DNA of 64,000 bases from Drosophila miranda (GCF_003369915.1 NC_046674.1:9176001-9240000); one strand, 5' to 3'. Shown: positions 1 to 14,275, numbered from the stretch's first letter. Notes: generated by a model from the sequence alone, not told the origin. Program-made: numbers and translations.

Positions 1-1754
1 TCGTGATTTATTTAAATCTTTATATTAAATCTTGCCTTTGTGTGCGATTCTCCGGACAGATGACAGATGGGAGATGAAACCCACCAATTAGCCATAGATG
101 GGGAGTCTTTCAATGGGTCTCCATTTGACTTAAATCATTTTTATTGGGCCTCTTTTCAGGGGAGGGTCATTTGGGAACCAGTTTGCATTTTGTCAATCTT
201 TACAACTGCAACGTGAATGCATTTAAAAAACAGTTAAAAGCCAAACAGTTAAAAACCAGAGCCACAAAAAACTTGGCGACACTTAACAGCTGTAAACGGC
301 TTTAGTGCCTGGCTTTGGCTTTGGCTCGGATTCGGACTCGGACTCGGGCTCTGGCTTATGGCTAAAATATGCCGGGAAAAGTGCAAGCCATGCCTACTCC
401 GGCTGTCCGACTGTCCGGCTGTCCGGCCTGCCTGCCTGCCGCCTGTGTGGTTATCGTGTTTCCAAATGAAAATGTGAAATAAATTTATAAGAAAAAACAT
501 AAAAATATTGTTGCCACAGTCATAAAATGAATTTTTATGTCCGTGTCTTCCACAGATGATGACGGGGAGGAGGAGCAGAAGGAGGAGGAGGAGGCTGAGA
601 AGCCGGAGTGAAAATGCCTGAGGCCCAGGCCAGGCCAGGCCAGGCCTTAGGCTGATCCGAAAGTGCGGGGATCTGCTGGCTAACTGTTTGGGCCATTTGT
701 GGTCCAGTGCAGTCCACAAACTGGGCAGCTAATCTGATTTGCTACATGAAATTAGAATTTAAATTGGCCAGACCAACGAATGCGCAATTCCAGACGAGGG
801 CCCAGGCCAAATGCATCATTAGCCCGACTGTATTTGCGTCCAATCCACCCACCCACTACCCCGCCACACGACGACGACGACGACGACGACAACGACAACA
901 ACAAACAACGACAAGAAGAACAACCACGACAACGACAACGGCTGCCAGAAGAAGAACAACCACGACGAGGAGGAGAGCATTGAACACATTTTTAGACTTG
1001 CTTCCTGGTCCCGTGGTCCAGCTTTATTTGGATTTTCACTTGGCGTAAAACTGCAACGCCCCTGTGACCACAGCCCCAAACGTGGATGGAGATGATGGCC
1101 CCGATGGAGACGATGGAAACGACTGCAACAACCAAGACGACGACGCACTGCCTCGGCAGTTTTTCTAATAATATTTCAGTCATGTCCAGGGCCCCAGCAA
1201 AGGAAGGGGCAGCGGCAGTGGCAGCGGCAGGGGCAGTGGCAAGTGCAGCTTTCAGTTTTGTTCATTTTCTGCGAGGAGAATTATTACAGCACTCAGCTGA
1301 AAGTCTGCCGAGGTGGAAATCCAATATGCGACTGGACAGATACCCCGAGATGCATGCCCCTGGGAAAGAATGCAGGAATCAATGTGTATCGCGGAAGCGA
1401 CTTCTCCTCCGCAGCCTCTGCTCTGCTCAAATGTCTTTGAAGAACTTGTCAGCACTAAATCAGTTTGGACTTGGATGGATGTCCGCTGATATATGGGCAA
1501 ACTATTCTGAATAATGTATGAACGGAGTCTGGGATTTGATGTAGACTTTTCTAGCTATTGGCAGATTGATTGAGTTATGAACTGAATCGAATTTCAAACA
1601 ATAAACAAGTTTTAAATTAGGATTCTGCTATGGATTGCCGGGGAATATCAATGTTTCTCCTCTCAAAGCATCAGCCAACTCCCTGCTAAAGTGAATATGC
1701 ATTCTGGAGGCTGTGCACTCTACCGATTCGTGTGGCAGAAACCGCCAGTCACGG

Positions 1755-1803
1755 CTAACCGCCAGCCAGCCAGCCAACCAGCCAACCAGCCAGCCAGCAG
1801 CCA
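1755..1803. repeat. CCAG/CCAA tetranucleotide microsatellite
   Basis: Tandem copies of CCAG interrupted by CCAA are visible. On the minus strand the run encodes a Trp/Leu/Ala/Gly repeat, which explains the spurious open frames there. Confidence 0.8.
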
Positions 1804-4317
1804 GTTCTAATTTGCCTGTAAATTTGTCTTGCTCTCTCTCTCGGCTGGGGATTATGCAATAAAAGATGCACAAAGAATTTGTTGCGTTGCAGAAAAGTGA
1901 AAAGAAAATTGCCGCAAGTGTCAGACGGTCTAAGAGTCGCAAGAGTTGCAGCTGAACCTAGGGATTGGATATGGAGATGCAGATCCAAATGCAGATGGGT
2001 ATGGATGGGGATGGAGCGCTATTTTGTGGTAATGCGAGCTGATTATATACAATATGTTGCCAGGGAAGTTGGCCCAAAAGCGATATGGCGCGGTTTTGGA
2101 GTTCAGTGGCCGGCTTGCCTCTGCCTCTGCCACTGTCTCTGCCTCTCATGCATTTTCCATACAACATAATCGCGCGATAAGCGATCTCTGAGTCGCCCCA
2201 ATCGCCACAGTTTGCCTGTCAATGCGACTCCGACTCCAACTCCGACTCTGACTCCGATCCTCCACTAATGCGGCCCTTTCTTGTAGCTGGAGCCCTGGAG
2301 CTGCATTGCCTGCCCCTCTTGTGGAGTGTGAATGTGATTGAGAGTGTGCTGTGCGATGCTGTGGTGTGTGTATGTATCTGTGTATCTGTGAGGCTGGTGT
2401 AAATCATGATTAATGCCCCAAACTTGTTTAAACAACAGCCGTGTCGAGCCGTGGCCGAAAATCCGATTAGTGGCAACGTGAGCTCCAGCTCCTCCTCTCT
2501 CCTCTCTCCTCTCTCCAGGCCCGCCAACCCTTTCTCCCTGCCCTTCAAAGGAGGAGGTGGAGGCGGCAGAGAAATGCACAAGAGGCGTGCACGATTTCCA
2601 TTTTATTTCTTACCTCCTTTCTTCAGTGGCTTCTTTTTCCAATGAACTGAGAGCTCAACAAAAAAGCCCAACCAAAAGCGAACGCACACACAAAAATTTT
2701 CATCAAATTAACATACCATACCCCGTATTTGTCGGCTATTCTCTGTTGTTGTTATTACGATGCTGTCTGCTGCCTGCTGCCTGCCGTCTGCCGTCTGCTA
2801 CCTTCTATTGTTACTAATGCTAATGGTAATGCTGAAATGGAGATCCAAATCGCGCAACGACGAGTGAAAAGGCCGTAACGAAATTTTGAAAGCGCTCGAC
2901 ATTTAGGTGGGGACAGACTGGTGCTGATGCTGATGCTGCTGCTGCCGAAAAGTAGAAGATAAATGAAGATATTTTCCTATGAATCTGTCGGCCCACGCCC
3001 TGCCCCAAGCCGAGGCCCAGGCTCAGGCAGAGGCAAGTGCAACGCTGGTACCATTCCACTCCACTCCACTCCCGAACCCAATCCCAATCCCAATCCCCAT
3101 CCCAGTCGGGTCTTGTTCGAGGCCCCACATGGTATCCAATTGCAACATAATTAAGTAAGCCAAATGGCAACGACGTGTCTCGTTCCCTCTCCTCCTGGCG
3201 CTGCTTATCTTTTACACAGCGGGGAATTATTTGGGAATGGGATTTGTTTTAGTACTCAAAATATTCGGGGAAGATTTCTTGCTCTTCTTTAATTGAATGA
3301 AATGCAATTTGATTGCAGAACAAATGAATCGATCACAAGGCATGACTAACTCCCAGAGTCATCAATGTAGACAGGGATTCTATGAACTCTTTTACTGGGA
3401 GAACCAGAACCCCTTCACGATTAATTGAGCCCCCGAGACGGTACGGGTACATGAATCACCCCCGAAGAAATATGCCATATAGGCTATAAATGCTTCAATT
3501 GATCTTCCAGGGCATTAAAATTTAATTTATGATTCAGAGTCCTTACACAGTATAAACCCAATGTAATGGGTTTTCTTGCAGTGTACCTCATGCGAGTATG
3601 AGTATGTGTGGCTGGAATTTTGTGCGTCATGTTATGGCCCGGGCTTTTGGGGGGTTCGTGCTCTCGTGCTCTCGAGCTCTCGTGCTCATGCCTCGTGTGT
3701 GGCACTCCACAGAGTTTTGTTGTCTTTTGTAGTGGGGCTGCAAGACAAAAGCACTGCAGAGACAGCGCCACCCAGTCCCCAGCCTCCCCACCGTATCGCC
3801 CGTCTTCCCGAACGGGTTTGCATGTAATCTGTCTGTCTCCGTCTCCGTCTCCGCCGCCGTCTCGGACCCCTACCCTCCCAGAGCATTGCATTAACCCAAT
3901 TTTCAGCCTGAGATGCGAAGCTGCGTGATTTGCAAATTACGGTGCAGCGGTCCACCTCTGCAGCGGCATTGTGACGGGGGACGACTGTCCAAACTGTCCC
4001 CCGTCCGCCGTCCGCCGTCCGACGTCCAATTCATGTTTTGAGTGACTTACTTGTGTTTATGTAAAAACCTCACTAATTGCACACACCAGACGCCCAGGCA
4101 CAGGCAGAGGCAGAGAACCGAACAATACGAGTAAATTTATACCATGAATCGGACTTTACTTTACATATTCATTTAGTGCATTAAGATATATGATTGTTTA
4201 TGTCAGCGCAACGGAGGCATAGAAATACGTAGATCGTATTGGGCGTGTCAATGGTGATCATAGGATCATAATTATTGTATAAATATGCCTTAGATCTCGA
4301 CTTTCAGTGTGTAAAAT

Positions 4318-4632
4318 TACACTCGGAGAAAAATGGCATAGTAGAAAGAATTGAAGAGATGGAAGATTCGGTTTTTAAACCAAAAATTTTAATTCTAAAA
4401 TAAATTTAATATATTTAATTTGTAGGAAATATATTAAATCTAAATATGAATTATTTTTTTTTAAATATGAAATATATTTAATCAAAACTTTAAAATTAAA
4501 AATGAAATATATTTATTAAAAAAAACACTTTCTTTTTCAAAATTGCACTCTCTCGGTGGGAATTTATTACTTAAATTTAATTTAATCGAAGTGTAAATAT
4601 TCGATTACCAGGGCTTTTTTTCTCTGAGTGTA
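4318..4632. repeat. MITE-like AT-rich element with terminal inverted repeats
   Basis: The segment begins TACACTCGGAGAAAAA and ends TTTTTCTCTGAGTGTA, which are inverted copies of one another with one mismatch. The interior is extremely AT-rich, with many TTTAAAT/ATATTTAAT runs and no coding potential. Related termini (AGAGAAA plus GCCCT) and the shared interior word CCGAATATTT recur near 9.6, 12.3 and 15.7 kb, so this looks like the best-preserved member of a small non-autonomous DNA-transposon family. I could not find a convincing target-site duplication. Confidence 0.5.
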
Positions 4633-7600
4633 GATGTGGCACACACTGATTGATAGCCCCCTTGTTAAAGAATAAAAACAAAAACAAAACTCCCATTTGG
4701 TAATTTGATACACCTACATATTTCACATGTCACACGCCACAGAGAAATGGTAACAAATATTTCCCTACCATGTAGATCTGTGACCCATATCGTACAATGG
4801 GTGCTCCATAAATTGTTGTACGTACACTCGAGTGCATATCGAATGCACGCCCCAAAAGGTGAACAGATTGAACCATTTGCAGTGACAATGACCGTGACTA
4901 ATGAGGGGAAACGGGGTCACCAATTTGGAAATATGCATGTAAACCTCTTGGAACTTTTCTTTCAATAAAGGTTTCCCTTGTTTTTCAATCAGCTTTCAGC
5001 TCCGCCCAGAGAGAAATCCATCTTAATTAAAACGAATATTGAGATATAAGAGGCAATATTTTTTGCATTTGTCAAACTGGCAATTTGTTCAATTGATGTC
5101 ATATCATGTCGTGTTCTTTCTGCTGATTTTTGATGAGCACGTGTACAGGCTGTGTTTTGCTGTTGCTGTTGCTGTTGCTGTTGAACTCCCACATGCCTCC
5201 ATGCACGTATGTTTTGTTCCCATCGAATCCCAAGAAAAACTCATTAAACGAGAAGGCAGAAGCCTGGGCCAAGGCTTACCCTTGCTGTCGGCCGCCTGGC
5301 TGATGGCATGACTTGGATAAGCCCCAGCAGGGCCAGAGACCAGACCAGGCCAGAGCTCGGCTCCATCTCCATCTGCAGCTCCAAGTGGGAGTGCGGTTAG
5401 GCACGCGTAGGCGTAGCCATTGAGCACAATGCTTCACGGTGCAAAATGTTAACGAATTTTCACAGGCTGCAGCCGCATTCTAAGTGCAGTTTTTCCAAGC
5501 GCAGCATATCAAATCATTCGTCACTCGAGTGGCGTGCCCCAGCCGCCAGCCGCCGGTACCTACATATATCCCATTCCCATGCCCATACCCTCTCCCTATC
5601 CCATAATTATCGCAGAGCCTAAGCCGGGGTTCGATCGTTGACAAGCAATTTGCAGGCGGACTACAACCCTGACTCCGCCATCCAGCTGCGCATGCGCCTG
5701 TGCCCCTGTCCGAGCCGGAGTCGGAGTTGGAGTCGGAGTCGGAGTTGGAGTCTATGTCTGCGTCTGCGTCTGCGCCTGCGTCTGCGCCTGCGTCTGGTTC
5801 TTTGCCTCTTGTTAGGGTCACAGAGTTGGCTAAAGTGCACATAACTCTCCTTGGCTCTTGTCTCATTTTATTGTACATTTTGCCAATTGTTGTAGCTATT
5901 GGCTTTCATTTATTTTTTATTTTTTTATTTTTGTGCTGTTGTTTTTCCATAGCCAGGGATTGAAGTCAAGGCCCTGCTTTGTTTTCGATTTTTATTATTG
6001 TGTGGTGCTTCGGGAGATACTATTGGAAAGATTGCAAGCTTGGGCTGTGCAAGTGGCATTTAAGCGCTGGCTGGCGGGCTGACCACGCCCACACACACAC
6101 ACACACACGGGTACTCCCTGAATCAACACCCTGTCGTCCACACCACCGATATGGAATGTATAATTAATTCATTAACTCCGGTTTTAGATCGGTTAATCGC
6201 TGATCGGTTGCGTTTGGGTGTCGCAATCGCCGCAATCGCAAATCAAAAGTCAATCATTGAGTGCTACCCGAAAAAAAAGCAGACATCAATCAATTGTCAG
6301 TGTGGCAGGCAACTGCCGGTAGCAACAACAACAAATTGTCTGCCACATGCACAGTGCAGACATCAATTGGAGTCATCAAACAGAAGCCCCAAAGACCGGG
6401 GCGGTAGCCACAGTGGATCGCAGCAGATTTCGAGGGATCCAAAACGATATGGTTCCGACTCTTTCGGAAAGTGGCAATTAAAAGCGAGGCTGCCTCAAGC
6501 TCTCGCCGGGCCGGCCCCACTGTGCCGCCACAGAGCGGGGAAATGACTTAACTCCACTTTTATCCCCCCAATCGCCGGCTATAACGCTGATTAACACCGG
6601 ACTGCAGTTGGCAATTGAATCGTTGCTCTGGCCATTAACCAGGTCTGATATATCAGAGGGGAAAGAGGAGGAGGAGGAGGAGGAGGAGTACTCGTACTCG
6701 TACCATTGCAGATCTGTGCTGATGGCGGCGTGTGAATAACCAAAACGAAACGAGAAGCCAAAGCCAAAGCTGAAGCCAATCCACATGAGAAGTCATTTCC
6801 ATATGCTGTTGCTCTGTTGCAATGCGCCACTTGCAACAGTTGCTGCACTGCTGCTGCACGTGCAGTGCTTAAATAAATAGAAAAGAGGCAAGGCGGCATG
6901 CGCCTACATGCCGTGGCAGAGACAAACAGTGGGAAAACGAATACGTAGGAATGGCTGGAAAATGGGAATTACACACCGAGTATTTCCACCAAAACCAAAA
7001 ATCATCCATTAAATCCTCCACTGAGAGGTGGCTCGGTGCGGCTCGGCTCAGGTTTCTTGCCACTTGTGCACCACTGTAATGGCCAGCCCATGGCCCATGG
7101 TATGAATGATGATGCTAGGCTGTGCATTTGCCTTGTGGCAGCATTTTGGCAGCTGCCGCATAAATCAAAATGTGTCATAATTTGCAACGCCAGAGCCACA
7201 ACAACCATTGCAACCTGCCAGTGCCACTGCTGCCACTACTGCCACTGCCACTGCTGTTGCTGTTGCTGGTTGAGATTGCGCATACGCAGCGTTTCCGCTG
7301 TGCCTGGATTGTGGGATTGCTGGATGGACTGTGGATGGGTTGTGGATGGCATGCCTTTGCCCTTAAGTAGAGCCACATTAATTCCAATTAGAAAACATCA
7401 GCACTGGCAATTGAAAACTCGTTAAAGTTCATTACCTTAAAGCGACTGACAGCCACACAGCCGCACAGCCTCACAGCCACAATGGAAGGCGACACTTGAA
7501 GAGTCTGCCTGTTCAAGTCAATGCCAGGGCACACCACACAATCTTGGCCAGATCGCGGACGAAGACACGACAAAACACAACCACTACAGATAGATGCCCA

Positions 7601-8362
7601 CATATCAACGGGTACGAGTACGAGTGCGAGTGCGAGTAGTTGGTACATTTAAGGAGCTGCAATTGCAATTGTTACGGCCACGGATACGGGTATGGAATGG
7701 GGGTATAGGGTGTGGGGGGTATGGGGCATGGGGTATGGGATTCAAGTGCGCGCTCATTGATTTGCTGCACAATTGACACACGACAATTGGAGCCGCAGAG
7801 CAGCAGAGCAGCAGTGGATGTGAAGTGATCGTCGACTGGCTGTGGCTGCGGCTCTGGCCACTTGGCCTTGGGGCTAATTTCCAGCCAGTTGTTGGCTGGC
7901 ATGGCATTTGGTCTGGGCCGCAAATTAGCACCGAAGCGCAGCGCAGCTGCTGAATCGACATTGAAATCTCGGCTTGTCAAAATATTTAAATAATTTATGT
8001 TCGATGCGATAAGCCGCCGAGGCACAGCGACACACGGAGGCAGCGCCAGACCCGAAACTGATGTTGGGCCAAAGGTAAAGCTGATGCTCTGGCCCCGGCT
8101 TTTGGAAATACTTATTTATGACTGCAGCAGCCTTGAACCGGGGGATGGGGGCTCCGGCTCTGACTCTGATAAATGCAATCGGACACGCCCCGCCCCAATG
8201 CCGCTGAAAGATCGCTCCGACATACGTCTCCATCTCCCATTCGAGGGGTGTGACCCAAAGGCATTATTCTTCTAGGGAACCTTCAATGGAGCCCTCCAGA
8301 AGGAAAGGTCAAACTATTGATCTTAAATTAGGAGGATTCGGGAGGCAAGTTCTTTGGCTTAC

Positions 8363-9129
8363 CGTTCCATCTCCTTGGGATCCGTGGGATAGTTGCGTCC
8401 AATTGTGTTCGTCTCGTAGGGATCCTCCGTGGTCACACCGGATGTGGATGTGGTGGTCGCGGGAGCCGTGGTCGTGTAGACGTAGCCACGCCTGGCCGGA
8501 ACCAGAGGCGGTATGGTCCCGATGCTGCTCAGTCCCGGGGTGGCAGAGCGGCGGTTGAGGCTCGGCGGTGGAGCAGTGGTACTGCTCACAGATACGGACG
8601 GCACATAGTTGTAGCCACGTCCCCGCTCCCGCACCCCAATGAACTCCACATCCTGGGTGTTGTCCTCCCCCTTGCCAGAGTGCGGCGAAGAGGGCGGAAC
8701 CGGCGGCGGCGGCGGGCCGAAGGTGTTCGTGTAGATGTTGTAGGTGTTGTAGTCCCACTCGGTGGGACGGACGCCCGCCCCAGCGCCCTGCTGATGCAGG
8801 CGACGCGTCAGAACCTTGTTGTAGGGATTGTGCGGATGGATGCGACGCAGTCGGGTCACCTCCTGCATGGTCACACCCGGCAGCAGTTCCACCTCCGCCT
8901 TGGCCTGGTTGGCCAACTGCATTCGGCGCGTCTGTCGCTGGTGTGTCGCTGCCAGGGGACTCCCCTGACTCCCCTGATGGTGTCGCTGTCGATGGCCGTG
9001 CCCTCGATGGCCCTGCAGTCTGGGGCTGCCGTTGGTTCTGTTCTGGATACCTGATGCCGCCGTGGCCAGCAGCATAACTGTGCAGCAGAGCAGCAGAGCG
9101 GAGCTTAAAGTCGGACTGGAGTGCGTCAT
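8363..9129 (-). CDS. Secreted low-complexity protein, first coding exon (partial gene)
   Basis: This is a single large coding exon of 255 codons plus two bases. It opens with a clear signal peptide (residues about 8-26, a hydrophobic Leu/Ala stretch ending TAASG). The mature part is low complexity: His/Arg/Gln-rich at about 35-65, a better-behaved segment at about 66-115 (ELLPGVTMQEVTRLRRIHPH), a proline run near 140-147, then Ser/Thr/Pro-rich sequence with several Tyr and Arg residues. The exon ends at a good donor (GAACG then GTAAGC on the minus strand); reading through would hit TAA at once, so splicing is required. Upstream, a pyrimidine-rich acceptor (CTCTTTGCAG) places the exon start at 9156, giving 27 bases of leader, so the transcript begins in another exon further right. 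I do not recognise the family. It could be a cuticle- or matrix-associated extracellular protein, but that is a guess from composition only. Confidence 0.7.
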
Positions 9130-9577
9130 CTTTGGCGCTGATTCGGGTTAATGCAACTGCAAAGAGGGAAGACAAGCAAACGGGTATGTCTTTATTAAGT
9201 AGCTCAACGTGTTCTCCCAGATACCCCGATACCCCCCCTCCCCTTCCACACGGTAGCGCAACCAATCCTCACTCCCTGAGATACCATTCACTTTCATTCT
9301 CTTGCGGATTCCTAGTCATTTTGCACGCTTTTCGCATTTAATGTAAGCAAGAAGACGGATCCACTTGGATCTCATTATGGATTCCTTTGTCTGACCAACG
9401 CCGACCTCCTGTCCGTCCGTCTGCCAGTCTGCCAGTCTGTCCATCATCGCGTGCACTCGTAATTGAAAGGTAGCATAAATGTATTAACAAGAAACATCCT
9501 ATCCTACCCACCATTCCCCAATATACCTGTCACCCCGACAATTTGATACACTTTTCGAGCATCGACAGCCAGAGAAA

Positions 9578-9800
9578 AAAGCCCTGAGAATCGTAAATTT
9601 AAACCGATATTTCAATTAATATTTTCATATTTATATGAAACAAATTCCAACAAATTTAATATAGTATATTTTTTTAAAGTGTTTTATATTTGGTTTAAAT
9701 ATGGGCTGTACTAAAAAGAATATTTAATACATTTATTTTCTTTACTTTTTGTTCAGAAACCGAATATTTCATTTAACTATGAGTTTGGGAATTTTGATCT
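9578..9800. repeat. AT-rich MITE-like repeat copy
   Basis: It starts with CAGAGAAAAAAGCCCTGA, matching the inverted right end of the element at 4318-4632, and contains a long AT-rich interior and the shared word CCGAATATTTCATTTAA near 9760. Its right boundary is not clear. Confidence 0.4.
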
Positions 9801-11929
9801 TTATAGGGTATTCAGGCATTGAGGAGACGCCGTGTGGATACGATGCTCCTGCCCCTTCTCCTGCCCCTGCCCGTGCTCCTGCCCCTGCTCCTGCCCCCGC
9901 TCCTGATGGGGCCAATGCTGTTCATGGTCGAGTGGTCAACACTTCGAACAGATCCACTCCTGAAGTTCGAACTTTCGTGACAGAGACAAAGGCAATTTGT
10001 ACAGCTCCAAATGGAGCCGACGCTGACGCTGACGCTGAAACTCTGATTATTATTCTTGTTTGTTCTGGTTAATGTGGTTCTGTTCAGTTCTGTTCTGGCT
10101 GATAAATCACAAGTTCAACAGTTAACCCGCAGGAGCTGTTGCTGCCAAAAAAGAAAACAAAAAACCGAAGCCGGAAGTCAGCATCGCTTTGTTTTCTGGC
10201 ACTTTTTTCACATTTCTCAATATTTTACGCACTGCGGAATCGTGGGGCAGGGAACTGTGGCATGCCATCATTTGTCAGCATCAAAAACACCAAAAAAAAA
10301 AAAAAAAAAAACAATTATTATTGCAATTGCTGCTCAGCGAGAGAGCTGCTTATTAATATTCATTGCCTTAACTTGAATTTACGATAACGGGGTGCCACAC
10401 AGCCACCCCCAACAGCACTCCCCCCCGCCCCGCCCTGGATCATTAAAGTGGATCTAACACATGTTCGGGGATGGGGATGGGCTCTGCTTTCCCCATGCCT
10501 TTCCCAATTTATGGATGCAATTGGGAGCATTCTACACAAGACTTTTGATGGCCTGCAATGACAGCCGTTGAGACATAATTAACACTTGCTGCGCTAATTA
10601 AAAAACAGATCGAAAGACCGAAAGATCGAAAGACCGAAGGAGATTGAGAAATGTACGAGAAAATATTGTAAGTTTGATCTGACCCTTTTCCCAGCCGAAA
10701 ATGGAGTTCCATCAGGTGCGGCCTTAAGCAGGGCTTAGTAAGTGAAACCCTGGGACCTGGGAACTGGGACCTCCTCCCCGGGCTACCCGACTGCCACTCA
10801 AATGTCCAGCCAAACCCATCCACAGCCCCCGGGAAGGCCCCCCATCAGCTGTCATAACTCTCAAAAAAGATTCCGAGAAATGCAAAAACCGAAAAAAGAT
10901 GATAAAAAGGTTTACGGGCGCCGCGCATCAAGCTTAATCAAGACTGCAGACAAACAAACGGCACACAGAAAAAAGACACAAAAAATAAAACTTTATTCCA
11001 CCGAAATCTAAGCTGCAAAATCCAGCAGCTCAGCCCCAAAGCCTCCGAGTCTCAGCCATAGAGCGTCTACGGAGTTGACAACTTGCCTTGACCTTGCCGA
11101 CTTGCCAAAAACGGTCAGCCCAGAGATAAATCAATCGGAGCGGACCCCCCGAAGGTGGAGATCAGGTCTGGCGATGGAGGACCAACCCACTACTGGCCGA
11201 TCAGCGGCAATATTTTGATATATCTCTAATTAATAGCTGGGGCCATTCATTGCCTTAAGAATATCATATATAAATCAACTTTCGGGTCGCGGTTGCAGTT
11301 TCGGTCGCAGTTTAGCTGGAAATTATGCAAAGGCTGGCCATCCATTGATTTCCAGGGAGTGGGATTGTATCTGTATCTGTATCTGTGTCTGAATGTGTGT
11401 GGGTTCGGGGTATCTAGAAATTAGTGTGTGTTAAATGTTATTGATTTGTTTTCCCAGCACATAAATCACAGAACAAATACTGCAGGGCGTGGACAGAGTA
11501 TATACTGACGCTCTCTAAGAAGCAGCCACATCATCATCATCATCATCATCACCATCACCATCATCATCCTCCGCCGCTGCGGGGAAAGTGTCAACTTTAT
11601 TTTTGTCAGTCTCACAAGACACACCACACGATGGTTGCTGTGGGTGTCCCATAGTTTGGGGAGACCAAGTATCTCTGGGATCTTTATCTGTATCTCTGTG
11701 TGTGTGTGTGTGTGTGTGTGTGCTGCTTGTCAGTGAGTGAGCTGACCCAGACATGAGCTATGGCCAATGAATCACGAGAGATGCGTGAAACAGACGTACA
11801 TATATCAAAGAAATAGTATGAGGCAGAGGCGGAAGAAGTACAGGCATCTCCGATCGGTGTATTCCATTTGGAATATTGATCTTTCCAGTGCATAAATCTT
11901 TCCCTAAGGGAAGACCAAAGTGTACTTAA

Positions 11930-12329
11930 AATATTCTATTTATATACTATGTATTTATTTACATATTTGGCCTTCTATCCTAGTGCTAGAAAATGCACTT
12001 ATATTTCATTCTGGTTACAATAATTATTTTAACTTATCCGCATTTTGATTTTGATACATACAAAATATTATACATTTTAATGGGAATATTTTTATTTTAT
12101 TTTTACTTTATTATTTATTTTTTGTTGTCTAAAATTGAATCTGAATTTTGTACCATTTATATTTTGAGTTTAATTTTAAAATATTTGTTTTAAATATATT
12201 TCCTACAAATTAAACATAAAAAATGTATTTTATATTTGATTAAATTTGGAATGTATTTAAATACTTTCTTTTGTCATTAAATACCGAATATTTCATTTAA
12301 TTAAGGGCTTCGTGTTTCTCTCAGTGTAC
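11930..12329. repeat. AT-rich MITE-like repeat copy
   Basis: An AT-rich block ends with CCGAATATTTCATTTAA followed by AAGGGCTT and TTTCTCTCAGTGTAC. This matches, in opposite orientation, the terminus of the element at 4318-4632. The left boundary is approximate. Confidence 0.4.
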
Positions 12330-14029
12330 AGATAGTGGCCCGTTCTCTTTATCGAATGGCCCCTGTCTGCAGATTCTATTAATGCCCTCCTCCAAGAAAC
12401 ATGGCCCATGTCTCGTTGGACATGTTTTGGTTGTCATAGGAAATGGCTGTGCCACAGACAGACAGACAGACAGACAGGCTGTGGCGCAGAGGGGAAGAGC
12501 AGCCACCCTAATTTCAGTTTTATTAATACAATTTTTTGCATTCACCATTAATCATGGGCTGGGGTCCATGACTAAGGCACTAAAACTCTGAAACACTGAA
12601 ACACTAAAAGACTGCTACTGCAATTACCTAATTAGTTAATTATCGCTAGCATTATGGAAACGTTGGAATACTGATCTTATTTGAATGATCTTTCAACCGC
12701 ACCTTGCACCCCAACCTGTTTACATTTACGTTTTTGGTTGAATGGTGTGTAAATTGTTCATCATTTGGTGGATTTTTGTTGGTTTTCTATTTTTTTTTTG
12801 TTTGGGGAAAGTATAAGTATATTTTTGGGGCAATTAATTTAAGCAGCTCCAGAATCCAGATTCTTCTCTGCGCGGGCTGCCATTTAAATGTTAATTAAAT
12901 GCCCGACTGGAGCTGGCTGGCCCTTTTGTGCAATTCCAAACAGCTGCCACTTTGGCATGCGTTTTTATTTACGAGTGCGAGTATGTTGTGTGTAATCTCC
13001 GAACAAAACAGAACAGAGCACCAGCAGCCGCTCCTCAAGTTCTTATAAAGAGATAAACTAAGAGCTTAACGCCGCTTCGGGGCAGCCAGTCAGCCAGCCA
13101 GCCAGTCAGCCAGAGAACTGTTTGGTAACTCTCCCGCCAGCAACAGCAGCAGCAGCACCGTTTTAATGGCAGCCCGAAAAATAATTGAAAAGTTTTGTAT
13201 TGTAATTTCTTGGGAGCAACCGACAATTTTTCAACGCTGCTTTCATTAACATCGGGGGTAACCCGACAGCCACGATGGGCTGTTAAATGTCTCAGATCTC
13301 TAAGGAAGATTTCAGTTCGCGCGACCGCATTAGATGTCCGATCTCACCCGCTGGGTGTGAGACGGTGGGGCTATGGGGCTCTGGGGCGGTGTGGCCACCC
13401 ACCAGAGTTGCTACAGTTTTCACGCCCGCCAGCTTCTGGGGTTCAATAACCGATCGCGTTGGGTGGATTATCGAATGTATCTTATCTGTCAGATTGCCAA
13501 ATATTTGCCATATGCCACAGGGCGGGCGCCGAGGGGGTTACACATTTCATTCATTCCTCAGCATTGTTTGTTGTTCTTGTTGACGGTTTCGTCTCCGTTT
13601 TCCCACGACAGATCGGACAGCTCTGACGGGGCAGAGAGCTGGGGCACAGGCACGGGCACAGGCACAGGCACAGGCACGGCACTGGGAGAGAAGAAGGTTA
13701 CAAAATCATGGCCAACAGATTGTTAATAGTGTGTCAGAGAGTCCGCGTCGCCGGCTACAGATTTGATAGTATATTTCACATGGCTCTGGTCGTCTCTGGT
13801 CCGCTGTGTCTTGTTGATCGTCGTGTGTCGCTGTCTTTAATATGCAAAATCATGACACATTTGCCCAGCGTTTGTATCTCGTTTACTCTTTTGACGTTTC
13901 TTCTTCTTCTTTCTTTCTCTGGCCTTTTTCTTTGTACCCGTAAATAGGGTATTGGGACTTTGATCAGTTGTTTGCGAAGCATAGATACTTCGAAACGATT
14001 TTTTTCTTCTTGGATTCAAAATTTTATAG

Positions 14030-14275
14030 AGAGTGGGTATTTTTTCACACTTTTTAAATTATTAAAATTGAAATTAAATATTCAATTAAATATTTTTAAT
14101 TTTTAAACGAATTTTTTTGTATTTAAATCAAATATATTAACTGTTTAAATATAATATTTGTTGCATACAAATTGATTATTTTTCATCATTAAACGTAATG
14201 TTTTTTTTAAATTTAAATTAAATATTTTTCATATTTAAATAAAGTATTTTTCATATATAAATCATCCTCATCTGA
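14030..14275. repeat. AT-rich block, possible degenerate repeat copy
   Basis: The block has repeated TTTAAAT and ATATTTTT words like the other AT-rich repeats, but no recognisable terminal inverted repeat. Assignment to the same family rests on composition and short shared words only. Confidence 0.25.

Larger units (their letters stand above)
1..8362. other. Non-coding region, simple-sequence rich
   Basis: I find no exon that I can support here on either strand. Open frames in this stretch are made of low-complexity runs (for example a CCAG/CCAA tract at about 1755-1803, CGA/CAA tracts near 870-975, a CA run at about 6090-6110) and show no family signature. Because the secreted-protein exon at 8363-9129 is transcribed leftwards and ends in a splice donor, at least part of this stretch should be its downstream intron, with the next exon probably beyond the left edge. 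Confidence 0.6.

Noticed and set aside
1086-1514. Open frame of 142 codons with Met/Thr-rich start
   Set aside because: The start is a translation of ATGGAGA/GACGA repeats, no domain is visible, and overlapping open frames exist on both strands.
11515-11754. His/Asp-rich frame near the CATCAT/GT microsatellites
   Set aside because: It is entirely microsatellite translation.
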